From NCBI RefSeq assembly GCF_024054565.1, contig NZ_JAMXLR010000004.1, forward strand, positions 1 to 64,000: DNA of 64,000 nt. Direction: 5' to 3'. Made by a program: the position numbers and the translations under genes. This stretch comes from Aeoliella straminimaris. Lineage in GTDB: Bacteria > Planctomycetota > Planctomycetia > Pirellulales > Lacipirellulaceae. Below are positions 25,569 through 34,212 of this stretch, in pieces (within the stretch, counting starts at the first letter, position 1; each line of letters starts with the position of its first letter). The notes under the pieces were generated by a model, which did not search any database, was not told the DNA's origin, and worked only from the letters and a program-made list of their open reading frames with translations.

Positions 25569-26514
25569 ATTGCGCCCGCGAATCTTCATACGCCCGGTAC
25601 AAATCCCGCGCCAGCTGGTCGATGTAAGTTCTACCTTGCTTGCGATCTTCGAGTTTCGCGAGCAGTTCCGAGGGGATCGCGCCGACACCGAGGTAGGCTC
25701 CACTAATCGCTCCCGCCATGGCGGCGATGGTGTCGGTGTCGCCACCCAGCAGGATGGCATTGCCAATCGTCTCGCCGTACGACTCGGGCGTCAGTCCGAA
25801 TGCCGCGATCGCCGTGACGACCGACGCTGTGGCTTCGATACCATTGCCGAACAGTCCCAGATCGCGAACATGGTCGAGTCGGGCCGCGCGGCGCAGGGGT
25901 CCACTGTACTCGTCCGCCGTGCACCGCTCGGCAATGGTCTCGAAGAACGACTCGCGGTCGAGCTCATCGGCCGTCGACGCCAGCGCAACGGCCAGCGCCA
26001 ACACCTGGGCCCCTTCAATCCCCAGAGGGTGAACATGGGTGGGGAGCGACGACGCATGCGCCTCGCGCCACACCGTGGGGTGGTCGTCACGGAACATCAA
26101 CCCCACGGGCGCCACGCGCATCGCTGCCCCATTTCCGAAAGAACCTCCTGGGAACAGCGTTTCAGCCAGGTATTGGTGGTCATGCCCCGCGCGCATCGCT
26201 TCGAGCACATACCGGGCACCGCGTCCGTAGCCTCGCTGCGGAAGGTAGTTCTCCGCAAACCGCTCGCACAACACACTGTTCTCAATCCGCCCGCATCGTA
26301 CCAGCGTCTCGGCGATTCCAATCGCCATCTGCGTGTCGTCGGTGTACCAGATCTCGCCCGGTGGTGGACTATGAAGCAACTGTCGCGCGGAGTTGTATTT
26401 TCGCTCCATGAAGGCCGTGGGTTGGCCCTCGAAGTGGGCACCAAGGGCATCCCCTACGGCAAGGCCCAACAGGCAACCGACGAAACGCTCTTCTAGCGTG
26501 GGCTGGGTGGTCAT
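25567..26514 (-). CDS. ADP-ribosylglycohydrolase family protein (DraG/ARH type)
   Basis: This encodes 315 residues. The metal-binding motifs of the family are all present: GLAVGDALG (about 17-25), WYTDDTQM (D59, D60), GNGAAMRVAP and LLGGDTDTIAAMAG with the paired Asp residues near the C-terminus. Characterised members remove ADP-ribose from proteins or hydrolyse O-acetyl-ADP-ribose and ADP-ribose-1''-phosphate using two Mg ions. It is last in a run with nicotinamidase, a second family member, an NrtR-like regulator and pncB, but separated from pncA by 181 bases, so it may also have its own promoter. The substrate cannot be told from sequence. Confidence 0.85.
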   Translation of the reverse strand: MTTQPTLEERFVGCLLGLAVGDALGAHFEGQPTAFMERKYNSARQLLHSPPPGEIWYTDDTQMAIGIAETLVRCGRIENSVLCERFAENYLPQRGYGRGARYVLEAMRAGHDHQYLAETLFPGGSFGNGAAMRVAPVGLMFRDDHPTVWREAHASSLPTHVHPLGIEGAQVLALAVALASTADELDRESFFETIAERCTADEYSGPLRRAARLDHVRDLGLFGNGIEATASVVTAIAAFGLTPESYGETIGNAILLGGDTDTIAAMAGAISGAYLGVGAIPSELLAKLEDRKQGRTYIDQLARDLYRAYEDSRAQ

Positions 26515-26695
26515 CGACTGTTCTCCGTGTCGGGTGACATTTGACTCGCCATTCGTTCCACAAGATCGGGCACCGGCACCTACCCTTCGCTATGTCATTA
26601 ATCCCGAAGAACGAATTCGCTTCTCCGACTTCTATCCATTCGCGGAGATCGGCGGGCCATTGTGCGAAACGCCAACGGTCGCGGCTCGTGGTGTC

Positions 26696-27292
26696 TCAAA
26701 CAACCTGCACGCCCGCCGCTCGCATCTCTTCAAAAGCTCGCTCGCAATCGCCCGGTTTCAGTTCCACGCCGCGGACGCCTTCGGTCAGCACCCGTGTCGC
26801 GAAGCCCAAGCTCACAGCATCCAGTGCGGTGAACTTCACGCAGTAGTCGGTGGCCAAGCCGATGATGTCCACCGCGTCGACGTTCTTGCTCCGCAGGTAT
26901 TCTTCCAATCCGGTTGATTTGCGTCGGGCGTTGTCGAAGAAGCCGCTGTAGCTGTCGATCCGCACGTCGGTCCCCTTCTGCACGATATGATCGATCGCCT
27001 CGACGTTCAGTCCGGTTGCAAACTCGGCTCCCGGTGTTTCTTGCGCACAGTGATCGGGCCAGAGAATCTGCTGCAGGCCGTCGACCTCAACGAATTCGCC
27101 CACGTCGCGCTCGTCGTGCTGGCTGGCGAACGACAGATGGTCGTCCGGATGCCAGTCCATGGTGGCCACCACCAGTTCGTACTCCGGCATCAACCGATTG
27201 GCCACCGCCACGACTTCGTCGCCCTCGGGTACGGCGAGCGCCCCGCCGGGGAGGAAGTCGTTTTGAATGTCTACCAGGATCAGGGCCTTCAT
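26696..27292 (-). CDS. pncA: Nicotinamidase
   Basis: This encodes 198 residues. Catalytic D8 (LVDIQNDF), K106 (VQKGTDV) and C151 (ATDYCVKFT) form the cysteine-hydrolase triad, and D46, H48 and H52 (DWHPDDH) are the metal ligands typical of PncA. It deamidates nicotinamide to nicotinate, which the PncB homologue encoded upstream in the same operon converts to nicotinate mononucleotide. It lies 21 bases downstream of an ADP-ribosylglycohydrolase homologue. Confidence 0.92.
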   Translation of the reverse strand: MKALILVDIQNDFLPGGALAVPEGDEVVAVANRLMPEYELVVATMDWHPDDHLSFASQHDERDVGEFVEVDGLQQILWPDHCAQETPGAEFATGLNVEAIDHIVQKGTDVRIDSYSGFFDNARRKSTGLEEYLRSKNVDAVDIIGLATDYCVKFTALDAVSLGFATRVLTEGVRGVELKPGDCERAFEEMRAAGVQVV

Positions 27293-27313
27293 CGTATTCC
27301 TCTTCCCACGCCA

Positions 27314-28363
27314 TCAATAAGGTGGAAACAACCGTCGAAATCCGAGCAGCAATACCACGGCCGCGAACAGTACATTGCGCGCCGCCGTAGCCGGCCAGTG
27401 CATCGACGGCAACTGGTTCGCTTCTGCGCCGGACAATTTCACGGACAACGCTTCGGCCAGTTGTTCGAGCCACTTGACGTTCCGCGGCCATTCGCCCAGG
27501 CGATCGATCCACTCGCGAGGGATCGCCTCGGCCCCGAGGTTTGCCCCCGCGATCGCGCCGGTAATCGCCGCCACGCTATCGGCGTCGCCGCCCAGGTGAA
27601 CGGCACTAGTTACAGCCTGTCGAAAGTCGTTTGGTGTAGCCACCCAGCAATACAGGGCCGCTGGCACTGTGTGATTGACGTAACCACTTACTCCGCGAGA
27701 CCAGCCTTGCGACTGGGCAAACTCTGCTGGAGTGAGCCCAGTCTTCAGACTTTGGCAAAGGCCGCCCAAGCACCTACGAAGTTCGTCGCCTTGCAGCTGT
27801 CCCTCGATGTTTTCCACAAACTCCAGCGGCGTCGCACCGCGGCCACACACAGCAAGGCGAGCCGCTTCTGCCACCACCCAAGCTCCTTCTTCCGCTGTGG
27901 GATCGGTGTGCGTGACGCGGGTGGAGCGCCGCACCAGCTCTCGGCACTCCTGCTCGCTCTTCGCACACACGCCCAACAGTGCCGCCCGCATGGCAGGACC
28001 GTTTCCCGCGCTGAACACTCCGCTATGACTAGGCGGGACGCCCACTAGCAGTTTCAGACACGACCGCAATGTCGCTAGTCCGATGCCGGCCGGCATGGTC
28101 AATAGCCAGGGCCGCAGCTGCCGAGCGAACATGGCCTCAAACTCGTCTGGATCTTCACACACCTGCGCCAGCGCTCGGGCAACCATCACAGTGTGTTCGG
28201 TGTCGTCGCTGCACATGCCACGCCCCAGCAATAGCGTCGGCTGCACCGTGTCGCCATAGAGCCGGCGCGCTCGCCGAGGCGAAAGCCCTTCGCACCGCAG
28301 CCCTGCCGCATCGCCCACGGCGGTGCCGAGTAAACAGCCCAGGATGTGCGAACGGAGTGTCAT
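27314..28363 (-). CDS. Second ADP-ribosylglycohydrolase family protein, divergent
   Basis: This encodes 349 residues starting 3 bases after the NrtR-like gene stop. Family motifs: GTAVGDAAG (about 13-21), MCSDDTEH, GNGPAMRAA and LGGDADSVAAITGAI. The second motif has Ser-Asp-Asp-Thr-Glu rather than Thr-Asp-Asp-Thr-Gln, and the protein shares only motifs with the other copy, so the two probably have different substrates. The last 20 residues (VLFAAVVLLLGFRRLF) are hydrophobic and could form a membrane anchor, which is unusual for the family. The gene is embedded in the NAD salvage operon. Confidence 0.8.
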   Translation of the reverse strand: MTLRSHILGCLLGTAVGDAAGLRCEGLSPRRARRLYGDTVQPTLLLGRGMCSDDTEHTVMVARALAQVCEDPDEFEAMFARQLRPWLLTMPAGIGLATLRSCLKLLVGVPPSHSGVFSAGNGPAMRAALLGVCAKSEQECRELVRRSTRVTHTDPTAEEGAWVVAEAARLAVCGRGATPLEFVENIEGQLQGDELRRCLGGLCQSLKTGLTPAEFAQSQGWSRGVSGYVNHTVPAALYCWVATPNDFRQAVTSAVHLGGDADSVAAITGAIAGANLGAEAIPREWIDRLGEWPRNVKWLEQLAEALSVKLSGAEANQLPSMHWPATAARNVLFAAVVLLLGFRRLFPPY

Positions 28364-28366
28364 CTC

Positions 28367-29056
28367 TCAAATCTCAAAATTAAAACCCTGCTTCGTCAGC
28401 CGGTCGTACGTTCGTTTGTCGAAGCGGTAGAGTTGGGCCGCGCGGTGGGCGACGTCTTTTTCGATCTCGCCGGTCTCTTTCACGATACCCATCGCCAGCA
28501 CTTTCTTGCGGAAGTTGCGTTTGTCGAGTTCGCGGTCGAGGATCACTTCGTACAGGTGCTGCAGTTGCCGCAGCGTGAATCGTTCGGGCAGCAGCTCGAA
28601 ACCGATCGGTTGGTAGCGGACCTTGCCCCGCAATCGCTCGTGCGCCATTTCGAGGATCTGCGGATGGTCGAACGCCAAGGGTGGCAGGTCCGACACCGGA
28701 AACCACGCGGCGTTGCGGGCATCGGTGCTGGCGCGGACGTTGTGCCCCGCGAGGTTCACCAGGGCGTAGTACGCCACGGTGACAACGCGCTCCCGCGGGT
28801 CGCGGTCGACCTGGCCGAAGGTGTAGAGTTGCTCGAGGTAGATATCCACCAAGCCGGTCTCTTCGGCCAGCTCGCGGCGCGCGGCCTCGTCGAGAGTTTC
28901 GCCCACGTGCACAAACCCACCCGGTAGCGCCCACTGCCCCTCGAACGGCGGCAGGTCCCGCTGAATGAGCATCACCTGCAGGTCGTCCTCGTCGAGCGCG
29001 AACACCACAATGTCGACGGTCAGCGCGGCACGAGGATATTCGTAGGAGTGTTTCAT
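28367..29056 (-). CDS. nrtR: NrtR-type Nudix transcriptional regulator of NAD metabolism
   Basis: This encodes 229 residues. Residues about 10-150 are a Nudix domain with a complete Nudix box ([20 protein letters not shown] and then ETGL). Residues about 155-229 match the C-terminal winged-helix domain of NrtR ([20 protein letters not shown], then [14 protein letters not shown]). Known NrtR proteins repress NAD synthesis or salvage genes and are released from DNA by ADP-ribose. Because the box is intact, the protein may also hydrolyse ADP-ribose. It lies within the operon it most likely controls, the probable operator being at 30925-30949. Confidence 0.88.
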   Translation of the reverse strand: MKHSYEYPRAALTVDIVVFALDEDDLQVMLIQRDLPPFEGQWALPGGFVHVGETLDEAARRELAEETGLVDIYLEQLYTFGQVDRDPRERVVTVAYYALVNLAGHNVRASTDARNAAWFPVSDLPPLAFDHPQILEMAHERLRGKVRYQPIGFELLPERFTLRQLQHLYEVILDRELDKRNFRKKVLAMGIVKETGEIEKDVAHRAAQLYRFDKRTYDRLTKQGFNFEI

Positions 29057-29071
29057 GGTTTACGCGAGGTC

Positions 29072-29431
29072 TTACGGTCTGAATTCTTCAACCAATTGAA
29101 TGGGTCCCACAATGGCTTCGTTGAATTCGCCCAAGTCCTCTGCTGGAATCCAATACTCTCGTCGATCTCGACCGCCAACTTCGTGTACTTCATAACGTTG
29201 GATGAACGCGGTCAACACCTCGAACTGCAACACGTAACCCACAAAGTCGGAAGCTTGGTCCTTCGTATTCCAGTCGCGGGCGATGTGCTGCGCGTACTCC
29301 AGTGTCAACACTGGATAGAAGATCGGTTGCCAGAACAGTCGCGGCGGAAAACGCAGCCATTTAGTCTCTCGAATCAGATCGAGTTCTTTCTGCCCCACTG
29401 GTCTGTAAAGGGAGGTGGTACTTGGTGACAT
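29072..29431 (-). CDS. Small protein resembling 'ADP-ribosylation/crystallin J1' family
   Basis: This encodes 119 residues beginning MSPSTTSLYRPVGQKELDLI, with the central stretches FPPRLFWQPIFYPVL and REYWIPAEDLGEFN. I recall this pattern from small proteins annotated as ADP-ribosylation/crystallin J1, whose activity is not known; crystallin J1 itself is an ADP-ribosylglycohydrolase relative. There is no signal peptide or membrane segment. It lies 6 bases after pncB and 15 bases before nrtR, so it is co-transcribed with NAD salvage genes and two ADP-ribosylglycohydrolase homologues. An ADP-ribose- or NAD-related role is inferred from context. Confidence 0.7.
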   Translation of the reverse strand: MSPSTTSLYRPVGQKELDLIRETKWLRFPPRLFWQPIFYPVLTLEYAQHIARDWNTKDQASDFVGYVLQFEVLTAFIQRYEVHEVGGRDRREYWIPAEDLGEFNEAIVGPIQLVEEFRP

Positions 29432-29437
29432 CTCGTC

Positions 29438-30907
29438 TCAATCCCCGATGGTCGATTTCACTTCGCGAATCATCCGGTCCCGCCGTTCATGCAGGCCGAT
29501 GTCCATGCCCACGGGATACTCGTGTGGGTTGAGCAATCGGCAAATGGTGGGATGCAGTTCGGCGAGTTGTTGTTGGGCCCGTGATCGGGCAGTATCGAGC
29601 GATTCGTCACTGCCGCTGGCGAAGCGCTCGACCACCTCGCCACCACGCAGTACCGGCACCAGCAGGTCATCGCCAGCTTCGATGTCCGGCACGGTTTTGC
29701 GGCGGTGCGTGTCTTTCACGTCAATGATCGTGCCCCGCGGGTCGATGGGATGGTTCTGGTCGTAGATCATGTCGCCCAGCAGACCATTGGCGGTTCGATA
29801 CCTTCGCACCTGCAGCAGGCCGGGGATGTTGATCTTGGCCGTTTGCTCGGAGAGTTTCAGCTTGGGCTCCCACGGACCGTCCGCCTCGCGGGTGGCGCCG
29901 AGTTTGTACACTCCGCCGAGCGCTGGCTGATCGTAGGCCGTGGCCAGCTTGGTGCCGACGCCCCACACGCTGATCGTTGCCCCTTGCCGTTTGAGGCTTT
30001 CGATGATCCGCTCGTCTAGGTCATTCGAAGCGACGATCGCCGCGTCGGGAAAACCACCGGCGTCGAGAATCTTGCGGGCCTCGATGCTCAGGTAAGCCAG
30101 GTCGCCCGAGTCGAGGCGGATGCCGACCATCTCGTGACCGCGCTCGCGAAGCGCGCGGCCAACTTCAACAGCGTGCCGCACTCCTTGGAGCGTGTCGTAA
30201 GTGTCGACCAGGAACACGCAGTTGTTGGGCATCGCCTGAGCGTAGGCTTCGAAAGCGGTGAGTTCGTCGTCGAACGACATTACCCAACTGTGGGCGTGGG
30301 TACCTTTGACCGGGATGCCATACCTTTTGCCCGCCAGCACGTTGGAGGTCGAATCGCAACCACCGATGTAGGCCGCGCGGCTGGCCGACAGGCCACCGTC
30401 GACACCTTGCGCCCGCCGCAGCCCGAACTCGATCACCAAATCGCCACCGGTGACACTGGTGATCCGCGCGGCTTTGGTGGCGATGAGCGTTTGGAAGTTG
30501 ATGATGTTCAGCAGTGCCGTCTCCAGCAGTTGGCATTCGAGCATTGGCCCCGTCACCCGCACCAACGGCTCGTTGGCGAACGCCACGGTGCCCTCGGGCA
30601 TGGCGTCGACATCGCAGGACAGTCGTAACTCGCGGAGGTAATGCAGGAAGTCGTCGTCGAACAGCGGTCGGTCGTCCCCACCGGTGAGCGTGGCCAGGTA
30701 GTCGACGTCCGACTGCTCGAAGTGGAAGTTCTCGAGGAACTCGATGGCCGGCCCCAGCCCCGCGGCCACAGCGTACCCGCCGGCAAAGGGCGGCTTGCGA
30801 AAGAACAAATGAAATGCAGCTCCCCGATCCGCGCGGTGCAGTTTCCAGTAGCCGTAGGCCATGGTGAGCTGATAGAGGTCGGTGAGTAAAGCGAGATTGG
30901 CGTGCAT
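29438..30907 (-). CDS. pncB: Nicotinate phosphoribosyltransferase
   Basis: This encodes 489 residues. It has the type II PRTase features of the family: the N-terminal LLTDLYQLTMAYGY, then FVLRRAQG-like FGLRRAQGVDGG, GTHAHSWVMSF with the conserved His, VDTYDTLQGV, and GIRLDSGDLAYLS for phosphate binding. It converts nicotinate and PRPP to nicotinate mononucleotide with ATP hydrolysis. It is first in the operon with nrtR, pncA and the ADP-ribosylglycohydrolase genes. A palindrome ends 17 bases before its ATG, so its expression is probably repressed by NrtR. Confidence 0.93.
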   Translation of the reverse strand: MHANLALLTDLYQLTMAYGYWKLHRADRGAAFHLFFRKPPFAGGYAVAAGLGPAIEFLENFHFEQSDVDYLATLTGGDDRPLFDDDFLHYLRELRLSCDVDAMPEGTVAFANEPLVRVTGPMLECQLLETALLNIINFQTLIATKAARITSVTGGDLVIEFGLRRAQGVDGGLSASRAAYIGGCDSTSNVLAGKRYGIPVKGTHAHSWVMSFDDELTAFEAYAQAMPNNCVFLVDTYDTLQGVRHAVEVGRALRERGHEMVGIRLDSGDLAYLSIEARKILDAGGFPDAAIVASNDLDERIIESLKRQGATISVWGVGTKLATAYDQPALGGVYKLGATREADGPWEPKLKLSEQTAKINIPGLLQVRRYRTANGLLGDMIYDQNHPIDPRGTIIDVKDTHRRKTVPDIEAGDDLLVPVLRGGEVVERFASGSDESLDTARSRAQQQLAELHPTICRLLNPHEYPVGMDIGLHERRDRMIREVKSTIGD

Positions 30908-30924
30908 GACGAGCCCCGTGGTTT

Positions 30925-30949
30925 AGATAGTGTCATTATTACACTATCT
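30925..30949 (-). promoter_or_regulatory. Probable NrtR operator
   Basis: Perfect 9-base arms AGATAGTGT and ACACTATCT are separated by 7 bases, giving a 25-base palindrome 17 bases upstream of the pncB start. It is A/T-rich within GC-rich DNA, as promoters are. NrtR proteins are known to bind palindromes of about this length before NAD genes, and an NrtR homologue is encoded in the operon. Binding itself is inferred. Confidence 0.75.
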
Positions 30950-30989
30950 TCGGGCGGGTCAAGATCCACGGATCAGGAATTCTGCAGAA

Positions 30990-32675
30990 TCAGCCCTCCG
31001 CGTTGTGGGCCTCAACATTTTCAGGTGGCATGCGGTGCAGCAGCCAGTCGACCACACGCCGCACCAGGCCCGCCTTCCAGAGGCTTACCAGTTGGGCCAG
31101 CAGCAACACCCCCACGCCGACGCCGTACCAGGCCAGCCCGCGACGAGTCGCCGCGTCGCCAATCTCCTGTACGAACTGGCTCAGTCCTCGCCCTATGAGC
31201 ATGGCGGTCAAAAAACCGATCGGCACCAGATGCCAACGGATTTGTTGATGCAGTCCATAGGCTATGGACGTGGCCGCCAGCACCGCGAGGGCGAGCATCA
31301 CTTGCCACTCGGGCACCTCCCACCAGCTAGGCGGAAATGCGAAGGCCACCGCCGCGCCCAGCACCACCAACAGCACCGGTGCGAACACGCGAAGCAGCTG
31401 CGCGAGCCGGTCGCGACACACCAGTGGCAGCAGCAGCGTCCAGGCAGTCCATGCGGCGATGGCCATCCAAGCGTTGTTCTCGGAGACCCAGGTCTGGCCA
31501 AACTGGTAGCGAGCCAGCATCAGTCCCACCGCCGCGCCGGCAGAGAGATTCAGCATGTCTCGCTGCCACACGCCCCGCATGACAAGCCACACCAACAATA
31601 CGGCCAGCAACCATGTGTCCGGCATGTGTAACTGAGTAAACAACCGGGTGTGCGGATCAAGACACGACAGCAGCAGCACGCTCGCCAGCGTTACAGACTT
31701 GGCCCATGAAGCTCCTCGTAGCCAAGCGTACGCGGCGACAAGAGTCGCTGCGATGGTCGTGAGTAGCGGCGGCGCGGCGAGCGTTTGTTCTAGCAGATCG
31801 AGCGACAACGCCTGCGCTCGGGAGACGTGCAGCGGAAACGATAACGCCACGATACCAAGCAACGAGCCAAGAGCGATTCGCTGGAGCGTTTTGGATTTGT
31901 GAGTGAGTCCGAATTGCAGCAATAGTACCGCGATCGCCAAGAGCAGCGGCACCAGGAAGTAGGGATGGAAGGCGGGGCTCAGGCCTTTGGCGTCGGTGAA
32001 CGAGACGCTCAGCATCCACAGCCGCACGCCCATCGCCAGGGCCATGAACACGAAGATCGACCACGGGTAGTAAGGCCATGGCCAGGGCGTGCCGCTATCG
32101 AAGTGGCGGAGCCGCGGCGAGCCGATCGTAGGCAGCAACAACAGCAGCGACGCACCCGCGGCCACGGAGAATAGCAGCACGCCCAGGCACATGGAGGCTT
32201 CGCGTCCGTCGATGGAGAGCTTGCCCAGCACGGCCGGGAAGGCAAACAATAGCGCAAGCTGCACGTAGAAGGGCAGTCGATAGGCCAGTGGCAACCGAAT
32301 ACGCAGCATCGCCAGCACCGATTCGACCACCACGCAACAAAATCCCATCGCCAGCGCAAGCCGTACGGCCCCCTCGGCCGGGTTGTCGAGGCACAGTCGG
32401 TCGTAGCTGGTCGAAATGGCCGTGAACATCAGCAGCACGACCAACAGAATGGTCCGGGCATCCTCCCACACCCGTCCGAAGCGGACCACCAGCCACCCCG
32501 CCCCGGCGAGCATGATGACGTACGCAAACAGAAGCGACGTCTTCAGGTCATTGGCCTGCGGGTAAGGACCCTGCGAAGCGAGATGGATTCCGTATAAGAC
32601 AAAAGTGGCACTGACAAGGTACAGCGGGTTATGCGGATAGATCCGCGGCAACCACACCTCCGCACGAGCTTGCAT
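30990..32675 (-). CDS. Polytopic membrane protein, unknown function
   Basis: This encodes 561 residues with about 14 hydrophobic segments spread over the whole length and short connecting loops, such as LLLVVLLMFTAIST and VPLLLAIAVLLLQFGL. There are no long soluble domains or catalytic motifs that I recognise. The architecture resembles transporters or lipid-linked sugar enzymes but lacks their signatures. It is upstream of pncB on the same strand, but the NrtR palindrome and promoter region lie between, so it is probably a separate unit. Confidence 0.7.
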   Translation of the reverse strand: MQARAEVWLPRIYPHNPLYLVSATFVLYGIHLASQGPYPQANDLKTSLLFAYVIMLAGAGWLVVRFGRVWEDARTILLVVLLMFTAISTSYDRLCLDNPAEGAVRLALAMGFCCVVVESVLAMLRIRLPLAYRLPFYVQLALLFAFPAVLGKLSIDGREASMCLGVLLFSVAAGASLLLLLPTIGSPRLRHFDSGTPWPWPYYPWSIFVFMALAMGVRLWMLSVSFTDAKGLSPAFHPYFLVPLLLAIAVLLLQFGLTHKSKTLQRIALGSLLGIVALSFPLHVSRAQALSLDLLEQTLAAPPLLTTIAATLVAAYAWLRGASWAKSVTLASVLLLSCLDPHTRLFTQLHMPDTWLLAVLLVWLVMRGVWQRDMLNLSAGAAVGLMLARYQFGQTWVSENNAWMAIAAWTAWTLLLPLVCRDRLAQLLRVFAPVLLVVLGAAVAFAFPPSWWEVPEWQVMLALAVLAATSIAYGLHQQIRWHLVPIGFLTAMLIGRGLSQFVQEIGDAATRRGLAWYGVGVGVLLLAQLVSLWKAGLVRRVVDWLLHRMPPENVEAHNAEG

Positions 32676-32799
32676 AGGGTAGCTCCAGTTGGTGAAGCCC
32701 CATCATCCCCTGGCTCGGTGGGTAGTTCGCGGGAGGGGTGGCGGATTATTGCAGCGGGCGGTTAGCTTTGCTGCCGACGCTCGACAAGAGGGGCAAGCT

Positions 32800-33360
32800 T
32801 CAATTCGCCTGGGCCCACGCCCGTTCAAACAACCTCGCAATCACCGTGGCCCCCGCAAGCGTCGGCTCGATGTTGAGGCACAAATATTCCGCCTCCTGGC
32901 CGCAGAAGGTGTCGTGAATTGGCGCGAGCAGCGCACCAACCGAATCACTGTTCCGCCGGATCGCTTCGTTGGCGGCGGCCAGGCCGGCGGCTTCCTCATC
33001 GCTGAGCACTGCGTCGGGATGGTAGATGTCGCCGACGATCAGCACGGCCTCGGGGTTTCGCTGACGGATGACGGTCAGTAGCTCCAGGTGTTCGGCGGCG
33101 AAGCCCTCCATCCCTTCCTGCAAGTACTGCTGTTTGTTCCACAACAAGTCGTTGCCGCCGATGGTCAGGGTGATCAGGTCGCCCGTGCCATCGCGCGGGA
33201 CGCCTTCCATCTGACAGCCGTCGAAGGTTCGGTCGTCGAGATGCCACCCGGAGCCAAGCGATTTCGCAAACTGGCTGACCGCCCCGCCACCCTTGACTTC
33301 GGTGTAGTCGTCGATGCTCATGCTGTCGCCCAGGGCGAGGTAGGTTCGCGGTTGGTCCAT
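32800..33360 (-). CDS. SGNH/GDSL hydrolase-like protein with altered catalytic His
   Basis: This encodes 186 residues without a signal peptide. Block I ALGDSMSIDDY (Ser13) and block III TIGGNDLL (Asn70) of the SGNH family are present. The block V DxxHP motif, which provides Asp and His, reads LNIEPTLAG here, with Glu165 at the His position and Leu162 at the Asp position. The fold assignment is fairly safe, but esterase activity is doubtful unless another His substitutes. It is a single gene preceded by a terminator of the upstream minus-strand gene. Confidence 0.7.
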   Translation of the reverse strand: MDQPRTYLALGDSMSIDDYTEVKGGGAVSQFAKSLGSGWHLDDRTFDGCQMEGVPRDGTGDLITLTIGGNDLLWNKQQYLQEGMEGFAAEHLELLTVIRQRNPEAVLIVGDIYHPDAVLSDEEAAGLAAANEAIRRNSDSVGALLAPIHDTFCGQEAEYLCLNIEPTLAGATVIARLFERAWAQAN

Positions 33361-33420
33361 CGCTGGGTTCTCCTTATGGTGATCCCCTGGAGCAGATATA
33401 CCCGCTGCTCCGCGATTCTA

Positions 33421-33457
33421 ACAAAAAAACCCGCCCGGCTTCATGGGGCCGGGCGGG
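33421..33457 (-). terminator. Intrinsic terminator on the minus strand
   Basis: A 10-bp stem CCCGCCCGGC / GCCGGGCGGG with an 8-base loop, followed on the minus strand by seven T residues. It ends the transcript of the small gene at 33573-33938. Confidence 0.8.
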
Positions 33458-33572
33458 CTGGGGTGTTGAAGTTGTTGAACTCGCACCTCATCCATACGCC
33501 GGCTTAGCTCCTGCATCGCTGGATGCGGAGGACAAAGATAACTGGCTGAAAGTGCTGAATTTCATAACAGGA

Positions 33573-33938
33573 TTACTTACGCTTCTTCTTTGAAGGTTTG
33601 GTCATCTGTCGCCACAATCGCTGGCCGACCTTCCGGTCGAGCCGCACCAACTCGTGCTGGCGGGTGTCGACGCCGATGACGTTGCCTTTCACGTTCTTGA
33701 CATAAACAAAGGGTAGGCACACGGCCACCACTTTGCGGGGCTCGCCCTGGTTACGAGGCAGATAGCGGACGCGGACCGGTTGGTCCTCTTCCAACGTTAC
33801 TGCCGAGCAGCACCAGAGGAACGAAGGGTATTCGACCACCTCGTGCAGCACGGTTACAAAGTCGCCGGAGCGGATGTCCTCCCCCGCCACACGTGCGGCC
33901 ACGGTGGTGTCGCTGGTTGTTTCGGTTTGCGCATTCAT
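33573..33938 (-). CDS. Small conserved-looking protein, unknown function
   Basis: This encodes 121 residues. The body is beta-rich (DFVTVLHEVVEYPSFLWCC, VRVRYLPRNQGEPRKVVAV, LPFVYVKNVKGNVIGV), and the C-terminus is strongly basic (RLWRQMTKPSKKKRK), suggesting a small nucleic-acid- or membrane-associated barrel. There is no signal peptide. It is monocistronic, ended by the intrinsic terminator at 33421-33457. I do not recognise a named family. Confidence 0.65.
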   Translation of the reverse strand: MNAQTETTSDTTVAARVAGEDIRSGDFVTVLHEVVEYPSFLWCCSAVTLEEDQPVRVRYLPRNQGEPRKVVAVCLPFVYVKNVKGNVIGVDTRQHELVRLDRKVGQRLWRQMTKPSKKKRK

Positions 33939-34005
33939 CGATTCTCATTCCAGATTGGTTCAGGAAAGCGGTGGTTTGCGTAGCTGGGTCGTCCTACGGG
34001 ACGGC

Positions 34006-34212
34006 TTAGCCCGCGGTAAACTGCTGCGTCGCGAGTTGTATCAGCGAGGCACGCATTGCTTTCTCCTCAATCGTGGCCATGGGAAGTACCGGCAGCGGGA
34101 GGGTCGACTCTCCTCGGCCATCGGTGTCGAACAGAGAGACAAGAACCTGACCGGAGGGTTCGCGCGGGTGGACAACCGGCTCTGCGTGGTGACCGGCATC
34201 AAGCTTCTGCAG
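34006..34212 (-). pseudogene. Possible gene remnant or short unannotated frame
   Basis: An open frame of 68 codons reads like protein (for example PREPSGQVLVSLFDTDGRGE, then MATIEEKAMRASLIQLA) and ends at TAA 34006-34008. It has no ATG or GTG near its 5' end; an in-frame stop at 34213-34215 precedes it. Only the last 24 codons could start from an ATG (34080). It may be the 3' part of a decayed gene, or a gene with a frameshift upstream. Support is compositional only. Confidence 0.3.
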
